Assembly (NCBI GenBank): GCA_031761405.1
Contig: JASEVX010000001.1
Coordinates: forward strand, 48,407,102 to 48,471,101
DNA length: 64,000 bases
Source: Serripes groenlandicus
Lineage: Eukaryota; Mollusca; Bivalvia; Cardiida; Cardiidae
Direction of reading: 5' to 3'
Each line of letters starts with the position of its first letter. Position 1 is the first letter of the stretch. The notes beneath the pieces are model-generated. The model saw only the letters and a list, made by a program, of their open reading frames with translations. It was not told the DNA's origin and ran no database searches. The translations under genes were made by a program, and so were the position numbers. Below, piece after piece: positions 1 to 12,503 of the stretch.

Positions 1-155
1 GGATAACCTATGACTAAAAGTGGAAAACATTGTGGCAAAAGGAGAAACTGCATGTTTTGTGCAATGTCTTCTTTTGTCACTATGTTTTCAAAAAGCCGTC
101 TGCTTCAGAGGCGTCAGAAAGCGTTTATATGAGGGAAACGGTAGGTCATGCTATT

Positions 156-1267
156 TTGTTTTCTGCGCATGCTCTTTTTAACAGCATAGGTCAATTGATT
201 TTGAAAACCTTTGGTTTACACGACATATATAAGCATATAAAATACCTTGTGTGATTTTAAGTACGTAATTAATAGATAAAAATTCACTAGTTCGTCACGA
301 GGGAGAGAGAGAACATGAATAAATGCTGGATGAATCCATTTTTTTTTCGGAGCTGAAAGCTTAGGTTGACAGTAAAAAAAATCAATTTTTGTAACAAAGG
401 TTTTTCGTGACCACAATTAAAATGATAGAAAACAAGATGAATGGTGATATTGAACTCATAACCTATCCATTAAAATGTTTCAAGTAATTTAACCACGACA
501 CACGCAAACCGAACTTCCTAGATTTTGAAATAAACCCTATGTTATCTATAATCAAATCGTATTTTCGTACAATCGCTTATTTGTCAACCCGTTTCATCTT
601 CATATACAGATACGTCCATGTGTCAGTACGAATAGATTATGTCGACCAGAGACGACTTTGATCCGACTGCACAGAAGTAGGCTGTGAGGTCGATCTCGAT
701 CATCTATGTTCCAAAACGCCCGAAATCCGGTGTTTGTGTGATACGGTTCATAATGAAACATACGTATCAATGCAACACCTGCCATAGGAAAAGGTCGTTG
801 AATCTGGCTAAAAGTCAATAAAGAATAGAAAAAGTCAAATAAGAACAAATCATTAATAAACAATTTAGACGAGATCGATTCACATATTTTCTCTATAGGT
901 TCTTCAGCAGCACTTCAGTGTGTCTGTTGCACTTTCAACATGCAGACGAATTTTGACAAATTTACGGCACAACGTCTTCATCACTATTTGAAGAGAGAGT
1001 TTCCATATGTTTGATTAAATGGTTTTAATGTCGTCTACTATATATAAATTTTGTTGTATGTGGGAAAGCGTAAAATTAAAAATGTCCATTTATATATACC
1101 GCGTTTCCACTGATGTAACAATAGAGCGATAGAAGAGAGACAAAGGTCAAAGGCTATTGACCAGTTGTAAATCATCCTGAAATATTATTGAAATTTGTTT
1201 TTTTGGTACAATTGACAGCCCTGTTCGACATTATCTATTTGACAGAGAGACTGATAGCTGCTTCATT
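156..1267. other. No gene recognised
   Basis: AT-rich unique-looking DNA. A minus-strand open frame at 600-863 (87 codons) resembles no family I know and has no supporting splice or neighbour context. Confidence 0.5.
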
Positions 1268-1478
1268 TCAACCCTTTCCCCCATATAAACGCATTTTGAC
1301 GCATCTGCAGCAGACGACTTTTGAGAACATTGTGACAAAAGGAGAAATTCCTCTTTTTTTCACAATGTTTCCAACTTTTGTCAGTAAGTAAACCTTCATA
1401 TATGGAGATTGTTCGTGTTTTGATAAGATATGTTTTAAGTCGTCTGCTGCAAATTCGTTGTATGTGGTAACGGGTTAA
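1268..1478. mobile_element. TTAA MITE
   Basis: Diverged copy (TCAACCCTTTCCC ... ACGGGTTAA) whose right TTAA is also the left TTAA of the next copy. Confidence 0.8.
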
Positions 1479-1704
1479 CCCTTTCCCTCATACGACAATT
1501 CTGCAGCAGACGACTTTGAACGTATTTTGTCAAAACAAAGAAAATCTCCATAATTGAATGGATAACCTATGACAAAAAGTGGAAAACATTGTGGCAAAAG
1601 GAGAAATTGCACGTTTTGTGCAATTTCTTCTTTTGTCGCTATGTTTTCAAAAAGCCTTCTGCTGCAGAGGCGTCAGAAAGCGTCTATATGAGGGAAAGGG
1701 TTAC
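1475..1704. mobile_element. TTAA MITE, back-to-back with the preceding copy
   Basis: Nearly identical to the reference copy at 20168, so recently active. The right target duplication is TTAC rather than TTAA. Confidence 0.88.
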
Positions 1705-1841
1705 GCATTTTAAAAACAACATAATAAACAAGTACGATGTGTGATCGAAATACAATGCGTGCTATGTTTTGTTACGTTTGCATTTATATATGTGTTACAT
1801 TTAATTTACTGATCGAATTATGTATATTTTTCTCTCATAAG

Positions 1842-2073
1842 TTAACCCTTTCCAACATACCTCAAAACTGCAGCACACGGCTTTGAAAACATATTTTGCA
1901 AACTATCTCTGTTAATGAAAATATAATAATTGAACAGAGTAGAATACAAGGTTGCAAACAAAACACGGAGTTGCTCATAATGAGCAAATTCTCCTTTCGT
2001 CACAAAGTTTTCAAAATTCATCTGTCGCAAACACAGTAAAGACGTCTGTATTCTGTATTAGGGAAAGGGTTAA
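1842..2073. mobile_element. TTAA MITE
   Basis: Both TTAA ends are present; internal sequence is diverged (CTGCAGCACACGGCTTTG). Confidence 0.85.
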
Positions 2074-2324
2074 GTCTCTGGATCAATTTCCGGAACGTTA
2101 CGATGACATGTACTACGGAAGTCCTGGCGCAAGTTTTACGAAATTACACATTTATATAGATACTAAGTTCAGCATGTAGGTACATCATTTAAGATAACTC
2201 CTAAATATTTAACCTAGAAATAGGATAGTTAAATGTATGACTTTCACTCAATTTGTTTAACTTATAATGTTGCCATGGTTACCTTATTTAGGAAGGGAAT
2301 AACGTTGAATACGTTATTAGAATT

Positions 2325-2560
2325 GTTTGTTTGTTTTGTTTTGTTTTGTTTTACGGCGTTTTCACCATTATTTCGGTTATATCACAGCGACAATTCACTT
2401 ATTCATTATCTGTGGCTTAACAAACCAGTTCAATGTTAGGATATGTGCTTTGCCCAAGGGCACTACATCATGACCACAGCACCGCGACTGGCGATCGAAC
2501 AAGGGACGCCCTGTTCCAAATCCCTGACACTTACCTGTAAGCTACGGCGGATTCCCTATT
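2325..2560 (-). mobile_element. tRNA-derived SINE, antisense
   Basis: Body GTTTTACGGCGTTTTCA...TTATATCACAGCG, a CTTTGCCCAAGGGCACT block, then a degenerate B-box complement (CTGGCGATCGAAC) and CGGCGGATTCC. Same family as 9064. Confidence 0.7.
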
Positions 2561-3173
2561 ATAATTTAATGTGAGAAACAAAGGCATACACAATCTTCTT
2601 TGCACTTACAATGCGTTGTGCAATTATTGACCTTTTGCCATGTTTGGTTGCCAACATTTTGTTCCTAACCTCACTGGTTAAAAATAGCGTACTAAAGTTT
2701 CATCTTCTGTGAAAGAATTTGCATTTAGCAAATATATATTTTGGGAAATATTGGCCGTTACAACACATACCTTTTCTAGTTAGTCGTCAGAGTGTCTTCA
2801 TATGTTTTCAAGATTTTCATTATAATGAAATTAACCGTTGACAACGAAATATGAGCAATGCGTGCAATATCACTAACAGCGTATTTAGCATCATTCGGAA
2901 AAATGTCTGTTATCTTCAGTACATTTTTTGGCCGACCTGATTTTATGAATTTTAAACAGACTGTACCCCCACAATCTAACTCTTTTTACCACACCCATAA
3001 CCACGTGAAAAATCTTTTTCTCAGAACAACCGAACTTACAGCGACCTTTTCTTAAGGGCTTCCCTCAGTATTTGCTATTCTTTTTCCATCTATTTTTGTA
3101 ACGGGGGTCAACGACTGCCTAAATTGAAATGACATAAACTCATTCATTTGATACATGCGTATATCATCATATA

Positions 3174-3460
3174 AGCCATTCCACTGGAAAGCCAACATTG
3201 TGGATTCTGCGTAAAGTATAGACCCGGATCAGCCTAAGCATGCCGTGCAGGCTAACATGGACAGACACTTTCTGCCTCCCATGGATTTTCTGTTTCAGGA
3301 ATCATTACTTTATACCTCTATCCCCCTGCAATTCCGGAAACAAAACATCTACAGGAGGCGAAAAGTGTCTGTCCTTGTTAGCCTGCGCAGCATGCTTAGG
3401 CTGATCCGGGTCGATACTGTACGCAGAGTCCACAACGTTGGATTTCTCATGGAACGGCTC
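3174..3460. mobile_element. Fold-back (long-TIR) element
   Basis: A 287-bp near-palindrome. The left arm AGCCATTCCACTGGAAAGCC matches the inverse of the right end GGATTTCTCATGGAACGGCT. The complementarity continues inward through CGGATCAGCCTAAGCATGC / GCATGCTTAGGCTGATCCG and GACAGACACTTT / AAAGTGTCTGTC, giving arms of about 110 bp. No ORF of note. Relatives are at 8526, 11638 and 60964. Confidence 0.85.
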
Positions 3461-4752
3461 ATTCCCATATACAGCTACCCAACTCTACTGCTATATATTG
3501 GTAGTATTCAGCACTGGGACCAAATAGCACAGAGTTCACATAAGTCCGTAGGTTGGTCAACAATTATGTTGTCACATAGTAAGAACAAAGTGATTCATTC
3601 AGTAACTTGGTTATTCAACCGATTGACTTGATGGTCAAAATTAGGAGAACGTAGGTCAATTGGAAACAAACAGGTCATGTTACACAATACAAATAAACTA
3701 CAAATCGCCCGCATCACTGAAGAAATAGACTCTTCTCACTTAATGGCATTTGTGACTAAACAAGTCCGCCGATGAACCTGCGATTTATCGCAGACTGATC
3801 AGCTTTTGTAGCGTCCGCCGGTCAGTAGGTTAGACACTGTTTGTAACCAGTTATTTTCACATAAAAACGCACGAAACTTGTTCTTAGTGTTGCGAATCCA
3901 ATGCGTTAAATGGCTTAAAGGATATCTCCCAATAACATCAGTTCCATAAGCACACAACATATTGGTGTGGTCGAGCTATGTCGTAGCTAAGTAGAGTTTA
4001 TTATTGATTGCACTCTTTCTCGAGAACTTTAATGTCCGTTTCTATTGAAAACATTAGGATGAGAAAGGTTGTCCGAGGCAGTGCAAGCAAGATCTCCTTC
4101 CTGTGCAAGTCATTGATGAATCGCGATGTGAACCCGGCTCAAGTCATGATCGTGGTTGCGTGTTTAAAAGCCATAAAACATGGCCGCTTTTACAACATAA
4201 ATGAACACCGTGTTTTGGTAACCTTTAAACCATTGAACATGACGAAGATATCCCTTATGGAATGAAAAGCAAACACGAACCATCCCCCCTTGGTCGTCTT
4301 ATGGTTGGATTATGCTGCCTGATCGTGTTATCGCCAATTCATTCATCATTTAGTTTATTTAGATGGCAAGTTGAAATGCATGATTTGTTTATTACAGTGT
4401 CGACACTTTTATAATGGCCAGTCAATTTTGACTTAAGAGAACATTTCTATCCAATCTTTTTTCAGGCACCAAACAGGCAGGAATTCGGTGTCGTTATTTT
4501 TCTTTTTGAATTAGCTAGCGGCTGGCTTACCAAACGGATGTATCAAAGTGAGCCCCACTGTCGTAAGAGTTGTACTAACCGTCACTGAAGTCATCGAGAT
4601 TTTCTATAAATGTGTCTAGATAGTTGCCAAGCCGTTTAGGTCTGTTGTATATACGGTTTAAAATGTTTTTATTCTCTTTTTTATAAGATCAATAGATGGA
4701 GTTTAGGTTATCAAGATTATTAAGGCAGAAAACAAAACTATGTATACACTCA
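3461..4752. other. No gene recognised
   Basis: Unique-looking AT-rich sequence with an 85-codon plus-strand open frame at 4008-4265 that I do not recognise. No clear repeat. Confidence 0.5.
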
Positions 4753-4987
4753 TTTAACCCTTTCCCACCCCACATACAATAAATCTGCAGCAGACGACTT
4801 TGCAATTATCAAGTCCAAAATATAGAAAATCTCTATAAATGAAGGTATACTTGCTGAAAATAGTTGAAATTATTGTGGCAAACGGAGAAATTGCTCGTTT
4901 TGATTAATTTCTTCTTTTGCAACACTGTTTTCAAGAGTCGTCTGCCGCATATGCGTCAAAATGCATCTATATTATGAAAAGGGTTAA
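4753..4987. mobile_element. TTAA MITE
   Basis: Both TTAA ends; CTGCAGCAGACGACTTTG is conserved; the central hairpin is decayed. Confidence 0.85.
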
Positions 4988-5477
4988 GATGTAAGCGGAC
5001 AGTGAAGAAGACTATGGTGATAATGTTCATATTCAAGGGCTAACTTGAGACGATACTGTTTACAGACCAGACCTCCTTACGTCTGAAGCGGCTCAAAAAT
5101 GATTTCCAGATAGGTGGGGAAAAAATGATCATTAACTCTTTTGTTATTTTGAAATTTTGAGAAGTGCTTTGCGAAAACCAAACTTTAGACAGTCGATTAG
5201 TATTGATGCCAATCCGTATGCGAATCCGTGTAGTCTGGTTTGACTCTTCACTGTTCGCCAATTAGTCAAATATTGTTTCAAGCAACTTCTATAAAGCAGT
5301 ATCCATTTAGATCACATGCATAGATGTACTTTCATGTCATTGTCCATACGTATACGTTACGGTTTGTTTTCCTGGATCACAGCTGGTGTTTGGGTCGGCA
5401 TTGCTTTCAAGGATCGCCAGCTGCTGAATACATCTAGATAAACACATGGAAAATAAATATGAGCTGATGTCCATCTG

Positions 5478-7106
5478 TTTGGTAAAGATGAAATAAGTGT
5501 GGCAAAAGTACATTGGTTTAGTAGAGATGAAGTAATTGTGGCAAAAGTACATTGGTTTAGTAGAGATGAAGTAATTGTGGCAGAAGTACATTGGTTTAGT
5601 AGAGATGAAGCAATGGTGGTAAAAGTACATTGGTTTAGTAGAGATGAAGTAATTGTGGCAGAAGTACATTGGTTTAGTAGAGATGAAGCAATGGTGGTAA
5701 AAGTACATTGGTTTAGTAGAGATGAAGTAAATGTGGGAAAAGTACATTGGTTTAGTAGAGATGAAATAATTGTGGCAGAAGTACATTGGTTTAGTAGAGA
5801 TGAAATACTTGTGGCAAAAGTACATTGGTTTAGTAGAGATGAAGCAATGGTGGTAAAAGTACATTGGTTTAGTAGAGATGAAGCAATGGTGGTAAAAGTA
5901 CATTGGTTTAGTAGAGATGAAATACTTGTGGCAAAAGTACATTGGTTTAGTAGAGATAAAGCAATGGTGGTAAAAGTACATTGGTTTAGTAGATATAAAG
6001 TAATGGTGGTAAAAGTACATTGGTTTAGTAGAGATGAAACCATTGTGACAAAAGTACATTTGTTTAGTAGAGATGAAGTCATTGTGGTAAAAGTACATTT
6101 GTTTAGTAGAGATGAAGTCATTGTGGTAAAAGTACATTTGTTTAGTAGAGATGAAGTCATTGTGACAAAAGTACATTTGTTTAGTAGAGATGAAGTCATT
6201 GTGGTAAAAGTACATTTGTTTAGAACAGATGAAATCATTGTGGCAAAAGTACATTTGTTTAGTAGAGATGAACTTATTGTGGAAAAAGTGCATTTGTTTA
6301 GTAGAGATGAAATCTTTGTGGAAAAAGTGCATTTGTTAAGTAGAGATGAAATCATTGTGGCAAAAGTACATTGGTTTAGTAGAGATGAAGCAATGGTGGT
6401 AAAAGTACATTGGTTTAGTAGAGATGAAGCAATGGTGGTAAAAGTACATTGGTTTAGTAGAGATGAAATACTTGTGGCAAAAGTACATTGGTTTAGTAGA
6501 GATGAAGCAATGGTGGTAAAAGTACATTGGTTTAGTAGAGATGAAATACTTGTGGCAAAAGTACAATGGTTTAGTAGAGATGAAGCAATGGTGGTAAAAG
6601 TACATTGGTTTAGTAGATATAAAATAATGGTGGTAAAAGTACATTGGTTTAGTAGAGATGAAACCATTGTGACAAAAGTACATTTGTTTAGTAGAGATGA
6701 AGTCATTGTGGTAAAAGTACATTTGTTTAGTAGAGATGAAGTCATTGTGGTAAAAGTACATTTGTTTAGTAGAGATGAAGTCATTGTGACAAAAGTACAT
6801 TTGTTTAGTAGAGATGAAGTCATTGTGGTAAAAGTACATTTGTTTAGAACAGATGAAATCATTGTGGCAAAAGTACATTTGTTTAGTAGAGATGAACTTA
6901 TTGTGGCAAAAGTGCATTTGTTTAGTAGAGATGAAATCTTTGTGGCAAAAGTGCATTTGTTAAGTAGAGATGAAATCATTGTGGCAAAAGTTCATTGGTT
7001 CAGTAAAGAGGAAATCATTGTGGCAAAAGTACATTGGTTCAGTAAAGATGAAATCATTGTGGAAAAAGTACATTTTGATTCGTAGAGATGATATAATTGT
7101 GGCAAA
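5478..7106. repeat. 39-bp minisatellite, about 41 copies, with 624-bp higher-order repeat
   Basis: The monomer is of the form GTACATTGGTTTAGTAGAG plus ATGAAGNNATNGTGGNAAAA. The period is 39 bp (for example TAGAACAGATG at 6221 recurs at 6845, 624 bp = 16 monomers away). The block about 5990-6370 is nearly repeated at about 6615-6990. Since 39 is a multiple of 3 and no stop occurs in the unit, three frames stay open for hundreds of codons on both strands; these are not genes. The right flank (7090-7160) is the terminal part of a TTAA MITE (TGCTGCAG...GGGAAAGGGTT). Confidence 0.95.
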
Positions 7107-7344
7107 AGTTGTTTGCTGCAGTTCTGTCAAAATGCGACTTAATTTGGGAAAGGGTTGAGTGCAAGAGATAAAATAAAACAGAAACACTGAAGGTACTTCA
7201 CAAGAAGGATCTTCTTCAGTGGGTTCAGATTAGCCAGTGTATCCATGCACTCTGATCTGCCTCCACACTGTTCGCCAATGAGCCATTTGGATCCTAAACA
7301 TGGATGTATTTGCAGGTCATTTTCCTTACATATAATAATAACGT

Positions 7345-7495
7345 TACGCAGCAGACTCCTTTAAAAACATTGAGGTAAAGACATGAAAATGATCTATAAA
7401 GCATACGTACTTTTGTTTAGTAGAGATGGACTAACTGTGGCAAATGTCACCTGTCGCAGATCCGTCAAAATGCGACTGAACGAAGGAAAGGGTTG
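7345..7495. mobile_element. MITE remnant with a single copy of the 39-bp monomer
   Basis: Begins GCAGCAGACTCCTTTAAAAA and ends GAACGAAGGAAAGGGTT. Between them lies one copy of TTTGTTTAGTAGAGATGGAC plus TAACTGTGGCAAA, the unit expanded at 5478-7106. It looks like an unexpanded relative of that array. Confidence 0.65.
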
Positions 7496-7565
7496 GGAGA
7501 AAAAGAAACAAGAAAACAGAAACACCGCAGTGCTTATAAAGTCTTTATAAGCGTTAAATCGGGGT

Positions 7566-7566
<1 letters not shown>

Positions 7567-7597
<31 letters not shown>

Positions 7598-7648
7598 CAA
7601 TGGAAATTTAGGTGCCACTGCTCGTTCTGAGCAATGGCACCTAAATTT
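7567..7648. repeat. T10-G21 homopolymer tract followed by a hairpin
   Basis: Ten T then twenty-one G (7567-7597), then an inverted repeat with 14-bp perfect arms AAATTTAGGTGCCA / TGGCACCTAAATTT (7604-7648). Confidence 0.85.
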
Positions 7649-8525
7649 GAATTATTTACAAAGGGGTCAAAATTGCCACCAAAGCAGGGTTTTCAAAATA
7701 GGGTTTTAGTTACAACCGTTCCACACCAAGCCCTCGATATGTACTGCTCGCCGATATCTATATAAATATTAGCTTTTCGATTTAACTCTTTTTGGAAGAC
7801 ATCAGTGCCGTTTTATAACGTTGATCTTTCGTACCAAAACGGAATAAGTACTGGTCTCCAGGGTGGAGACCTTGAACATGGTTAATGAAATATGAAAGCT
7901 TGTTTGAAATCGATGTGAAATAAATTTAAACTAATATGCGCTAACTTTCAATCATATACGTGTTGTTGCCGTGATTTCTGTGCAAGGTACTCCTTATAAT
8001 AATTGTTGCTCCATTTTCAAAAATGGAATTATTTTTGTTCCAAATCGACTCTAGAACATCAATTACCAGTTTCATTACTGACCAATCAAATTGCTTGATC
8101 AAATAACTAAGTATTAGCCAATTAGCATACTGTTAACACTAATATAGGGTTAACAAGCCTTGTTTTCTTAAACTTCGACACGTCATAGTTATGGAAACCC
8201 GTTACCATCTCCTCAAGATAACATATCCGTTTTCATTCCATAACATATCCGTTTTCATTCCATAACATCTCGAAGTTACAGATATATTACAGGGACTTCC
8301 ATTTTATAACTTCAACTAGTTACAAAGATAGTGGGTTGCGGGCAACAGTTCAACTACCGACTCCCGTCGCCTTGGGGTAAGAAGGAAATCTCAGACTTGT
8401 CTTCGAGTAATTGAACAAAAAGCCAGCAGCCATTGGCAAAAAAAGGCTTTGCGTATCAAATATGTGAACAACATATCAAATTAAGGAAAAACACGCTAAC
8501 AACATGAAAACTAGACACATAATAT
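7649..8525. other. No gene recognised
   Basis: Only a 22-bp direct duplication (TAACATATCCGTTTTCATTC CA) at about 8218-8262 stands out. Confidence 0.5.
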
Positions 8526-8714
8526 GAGCCGTTTCACGAGAAAACCAACACTATGGACTCCGCAGTCCGCGCAGGCTAATCCAGGCCGACACATTCCGTC
8601 TCAGGGGGATAACGGTATTGAATAATGATTCCTTAAACAGAAAATCCTCAGGAGGCTAAAAGTGTCTGCCCGGGCTAGCCTGCGCGGCATACATAGGCCG
8701 ATCCTGGTCGGCTC
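8526..8714. mobile_element. Fold-back element, GAGCCGTTTCACGAG family, one arm shortened
   Basis: Left end GAGCCGTTTCACGAGAAAAC; internal inverted pair CCGCGCAGGCTAATCCAGGC / GGGCTAGCCTGCGCGG; the right end is truncated at GGTCGGCTC. Confidence 0.75.
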
Positions 8715-9063
8715 ACAGAATTAAAAAGTTTCACACATTGAAAACTACCTCACAAGAGTATCCACCGTCCGAATATTAGTATAGACTAAATGTAGTGTAG
8801 GACCACTAGTTTCATGCCAATATTACTTTATATGATGTCAACAGGCCCCATTTCACTAGACAAGGCCCAGGCATAAAAATGCTCAAATCGTTTGCTTATA
8901 TGTTTAACTGAACAACACTAATGTTGAAAATGGTAGGATTTTTTTGGTTATATAATTCAAATAATAGATATAAATGTAGTATCCTTTATTCAGAACAAAA
9001 GCGTGTACAATATATATTATCACCGTAAACTGTTTTTCAATAAAAATTTCACGATACTAGTTT

Positions 9064-9275
9064 GGAATGAATGAATGTATATTGTTTTATGGCGCATCGA
9101 CAGCTAAGGTCATTTAGCGCGCAATTAAATTTAATTATTCATGATCCCTGGGTAAACAAACCAGTACTAGGCTAGAAAATGTGCCTTGCCCAAGGGCACT
9201 CCACCATGACCGTAGTGCCGCGACTGGGGATCGAACTCCCTGACACTAACCACTCGACCACAGCGGATTCCGATA
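9064..9275 (-). mobile_element. tRNA-derived SINE, antisense
   Basis: Contains the conserved CTTGCCCAAGGGCACTCCAC block and the antisense B-box GGGGATCGAACTCC followed by CTAACCACTCGACCAC, i.e. the reverse of a tRNA-like head. Confidence 0.75.
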
Positions 9276-9286
9276 CTAGTTTGGTG

Positions 9287-11335
9287 GTATGGTGTTGAAC
9301 ACCGCTAGCGACCCTATCTCTGTCACATCACAGCATACCCTGGGTACATTACCCGTATCTTAGGCACATCACGGCATACCCTGGGTACATTACCCGTATC
9401 TTAGTCACATCACGGCATATCCTGGGTACATTACCCGTATCTTAGTCACATCACGGCATACCCTGGGTACATTACCCGTATCTTAGTCACATCACGGCAT
9501 ATCCTGGGTACATTACCCGTATCTTAGTCACATCACGGCATACCCTGGGTACATTACCCGTATCTTAGTCACATCACGGCATATCCTGGGTACATTACCC
9601 GTATCTTAGTCACATCACGGCATACCCTGGGTACATTACCCGTATCTTAGTCACATCACGGCATACCCTGGGTACATTACCCGTATCTTAGTCACATCAC
9701 GGCATATCCTGGGTACATTACCCGTATCTTAGTCACATCACTGCATATCGTGGGTACATTACCCGTATCTTAGTCACATCACGGCATACCCTGGGTACAT
9801 TACCCGTATTTTAGTCACATCACGGCATACCCTGGGTACATTACCCGTATCTTAGTCACATCACGGCATATCCTGGGTACATTACCCGTATCTTAGTCAC
9901 ATCAGGGCATACCCTGGGTACATTACCCGTATCTTAGTCACATCACGGCATATCCTGGGTACATTACCCGTATCTTAGTCACATCACGGCATATCCTGGG
10001 TACATTACCCGTATCTTAGTCACATCAGGGCATACCCTGGGTACATTACCCGTATCTTAGTCACATCACGGCATACCCTGGGTACATTACCCGTATCTTA
10101 GTCACATCACGGCATACCCTGGGAACATTACCCGTATCTTAGTCACATCACGGCATACCCTGGGAACATTACCCGTATCTTAGTCACATCACGGCATACC
10201 CTGGGTACATTACCCGTATCTTATTCACATCACGGCATACCCTGGGTACATTACCCGTATCTTAGTCACATCACGGCATACCCTGGGTACATTACCCGTA
10301 TCTTAGTCACATCACGGCATACCCTGGGTACATTACCCGTATCTTAGTCACATCACGGCATACCCTGGGTACATTACCCGTATCTTAGTCACATCACGGC
10401 ATACCCTGGGTACATTACCCGTATCTTAGTCACATCACGGCATACCCTGGGTACATTACCCGTATCTTAGTCACATCACGGCATACCCTGGGTACATTAC
10501 CCGTATCTTAGTCACATCACGGCGTACCCTGGGTACATTACCCGTATCTTAGTCACATCACGGCATACCCTGGGTACATTACCCGTATCGTAGTCACATC
10601 ACGGCATACCCTGGGTACATTACCCGTATCTTAGTCACATCACGGCATACCCTGGGTACATTACCCGTATCTTAGTCACATCACGGCATACCCTGGGTAC
10701 ATTACCCGTATCTTAGTCACATCACAGCATACCCTGGGTACATTACCCGTATCTTAGTCACATCACGGCATATCCTGGGTACATTACCCGTATCTTAGTC
10801 ACATCACAGCATACCCTGGGTACATTACCCGTTTCTTAGTCACATCAGGACATATCCTGGGTACATTACCCGTATCTTAGTCACATCACAGCATACCCTG
10901 GGTACATTACCCGTTTCTTAGTCACATCACGGCATATCCTGGGTACATTACCCGTATCTTAGTCACATCACAGCATACCCTGGGTACATTACCCGTTTCT
11001 TAGTCACATCAGGGCATATCCTGGGTACATTACCCGTATCTTAGTCACATCACAGCATACCCTGGGTACATTACCCGTTTCTTAGTCACATCACGGCATA
11101 CCCTGGGTACATTACAAGGACTGTTGGTAGCTCTTTCCTAACACGAGCACATCATACATACTGCTCTTCACGCAAACTTGAACCTGCAAGGAGGAAAGCC
11201 TAAGATAACTACCTTTTTGTAAAATATTTGGTATGACCCGACCGGGATCGAACCATGGGCTCCCATCCTCGAGGCGGACGCTCTTATTTCTACACGAACG
11301 AGGTAGTTTCACGCCACTGGAACAACAACATTTAT
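9287..11335 (-). mobile_element. Antisense SINE hosting the 41-bp array
   Basis: Left part TTGAACACCGCTAGCG aligns with the SINE body at 15088 (TTTGACGCCGCTTTCA). The right part ends in a tRNA-like head with GACCCGACCGGGATCGAACC. The 41-bp unit itself resembles the SINE segment at about 15111-15152 (TATATCACGGCGTGTCATGG then GTAAGTTGCCCGTACTA). Confidence 0.65.
9326..11117. repeat. 41-bp minisatellite, about 43 copies, inside a SINE
   Basis: Monomer CACATCACGGCATACCCTGG + GTACATTACCCGTATCTTAGT, with small variants (CATATCC, CAGGGC, CGTTTC). Alternating variants in the last 350 bp suggest an 82-bp higher-order period there. The left flank (9287-9325) and right flank (11118-11335, containing a B-box-like GGGATCGAACC) together look like one antisense tRNA-derived SINE. 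There are no unique spacers, so this is not a CRISPR. Confidence 0.95.
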
Positions 11336-11637
11336 ACTGAACCATATATGTGCTTGACAGTTTTTATTCGAACATAGTTGAAATGAACCCTCATAACACT
11401 AGGCCATATGATAGCCGAAACAACCAATCAAAAAACAACTCTTTGATTATAACTGCGTCAGTAATTCTGGTCTCCCGCCTCGGACGACGACGTTCTTTCC
11501 ACTTCACGACATATGCGAAATTGTTATATCACGCATAAACTTACCTGTACTGCGCAATCTTTATTTATATGTAAAGTCGATTCATTTCCTTCTTAGGTGC
11601 TCATATTTCAAAACATCTGAGCTGCGCCAGGCGAAAG

Positions 11638-11835
11638 GAGCAGTCCCACGAGAAAACCAACACTGTGGACTTTGCGTAATGTATCGACCCATATCAGCCT
11701 GCGCAGTCTATGTAGACTGATCCGGGCCGACACATTCCGTCTCAGGGCGATAAAGGTAAAGAGTAATGATTCCTGAAGCGAAAAGTGTTTGTCCGGTTAG
11801 GCTGCGCGGCATGCTTCGGCTCAAATCTGGTCTTA
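11638..11835. mobile_element. Fold-back element, diverged
   Basis: Starts GAGCAGTCCCACGAGAAAAC, carries TCAGCCTGCGCAGTCTATGT and the inverse GGCTGCGCGGCATGCTTCGG; same family as 3174. Confidence 0.7.
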
Positions 11836-12503
11836 TGACGTCTTCTGTGTGGGTACACATACATGTTCGTATTTACTAGTGGTGATACAATTGTAGATAC
11901 TTGTCAAAATATTCATGAAGTGATACTCTATATGAGCCCGTTCGTGGAGAAATATACAAGTTAGAATTCATGTACAGTGTGTTGTGCGAAACTATATAAA
12001 TCTGTTTACATTCTCTGACCTGAAATGAGCTCAATGCTCAAAAGGGACTTCTATTTTGTCGATTTGGACGAATTCAGATACTTGAGCACGAGTTCTTAGC
12101 TCAGATTAAACTTCTATAGTTTTGGAGACAGGTTATACATCTACTTCGTCTTATCAGAACCTACACACGTTGACAGAAGTGTAGATCTTCATCAGACTTT
12201 TCTGGTGCCCAAGCTGATCTGTGTCTACACTGTTCACTAAAATCAATTTGTACCTTTTCGCACGGAATTTCTGGAAAACCGGTGCACAGTGAAGCTCTAA
12301 TGAAACTGTGTGCGTCCATAAGTTTACCCGAGTCGTTAGTGCATGCAGATGTAACCAAAACCTTAATCACCAGACCTCTTCCAACTAACAGACGCATTTT
12401 GATGCTTCTATAGCAGACGACTTTTTAAAACATAAGGGCAAGGCGAGAAGATGTTTTCTCATAAGGAACGATCTCTTCATTTGCCATAATACTTCCAACT
12501 CTT
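11836..12503. other. No gene; dispersed repeat fragment
   Basis: About 12150-12260 (GTTGACAGAAGTGTAGATCT ... TGTCTACACTGTTCACT) resembles stretches at 24300-24480, 22314-22440, 5040-5260 and 7200-7290, so a low-grade dispersed repeat is likely. Confidence 0.45.

Noticed and set aside
600..863. 87-codon minus-strand frame as a possible exon of another gene
   Set aside because: No recognisable family, no continuation across plausible splice sites.
4008..4265. 85-codon plus-strand frame
   Set aside because: No homology recognised and no neighbouring exon; length expected by chance.
5337..7085. Open frames of 331-540 codons on both strands
   Set aside because: Produced by the 39-bp (13-codon) tandem array lacking stops; simultaneous openness in several frames and on both strands, and no homology, argue against a gene.
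9326..11117. CRISPR-like regular array
   Set aside because: Strictly tandem 41-bp units without unique spacers, in a eukaryotic context.
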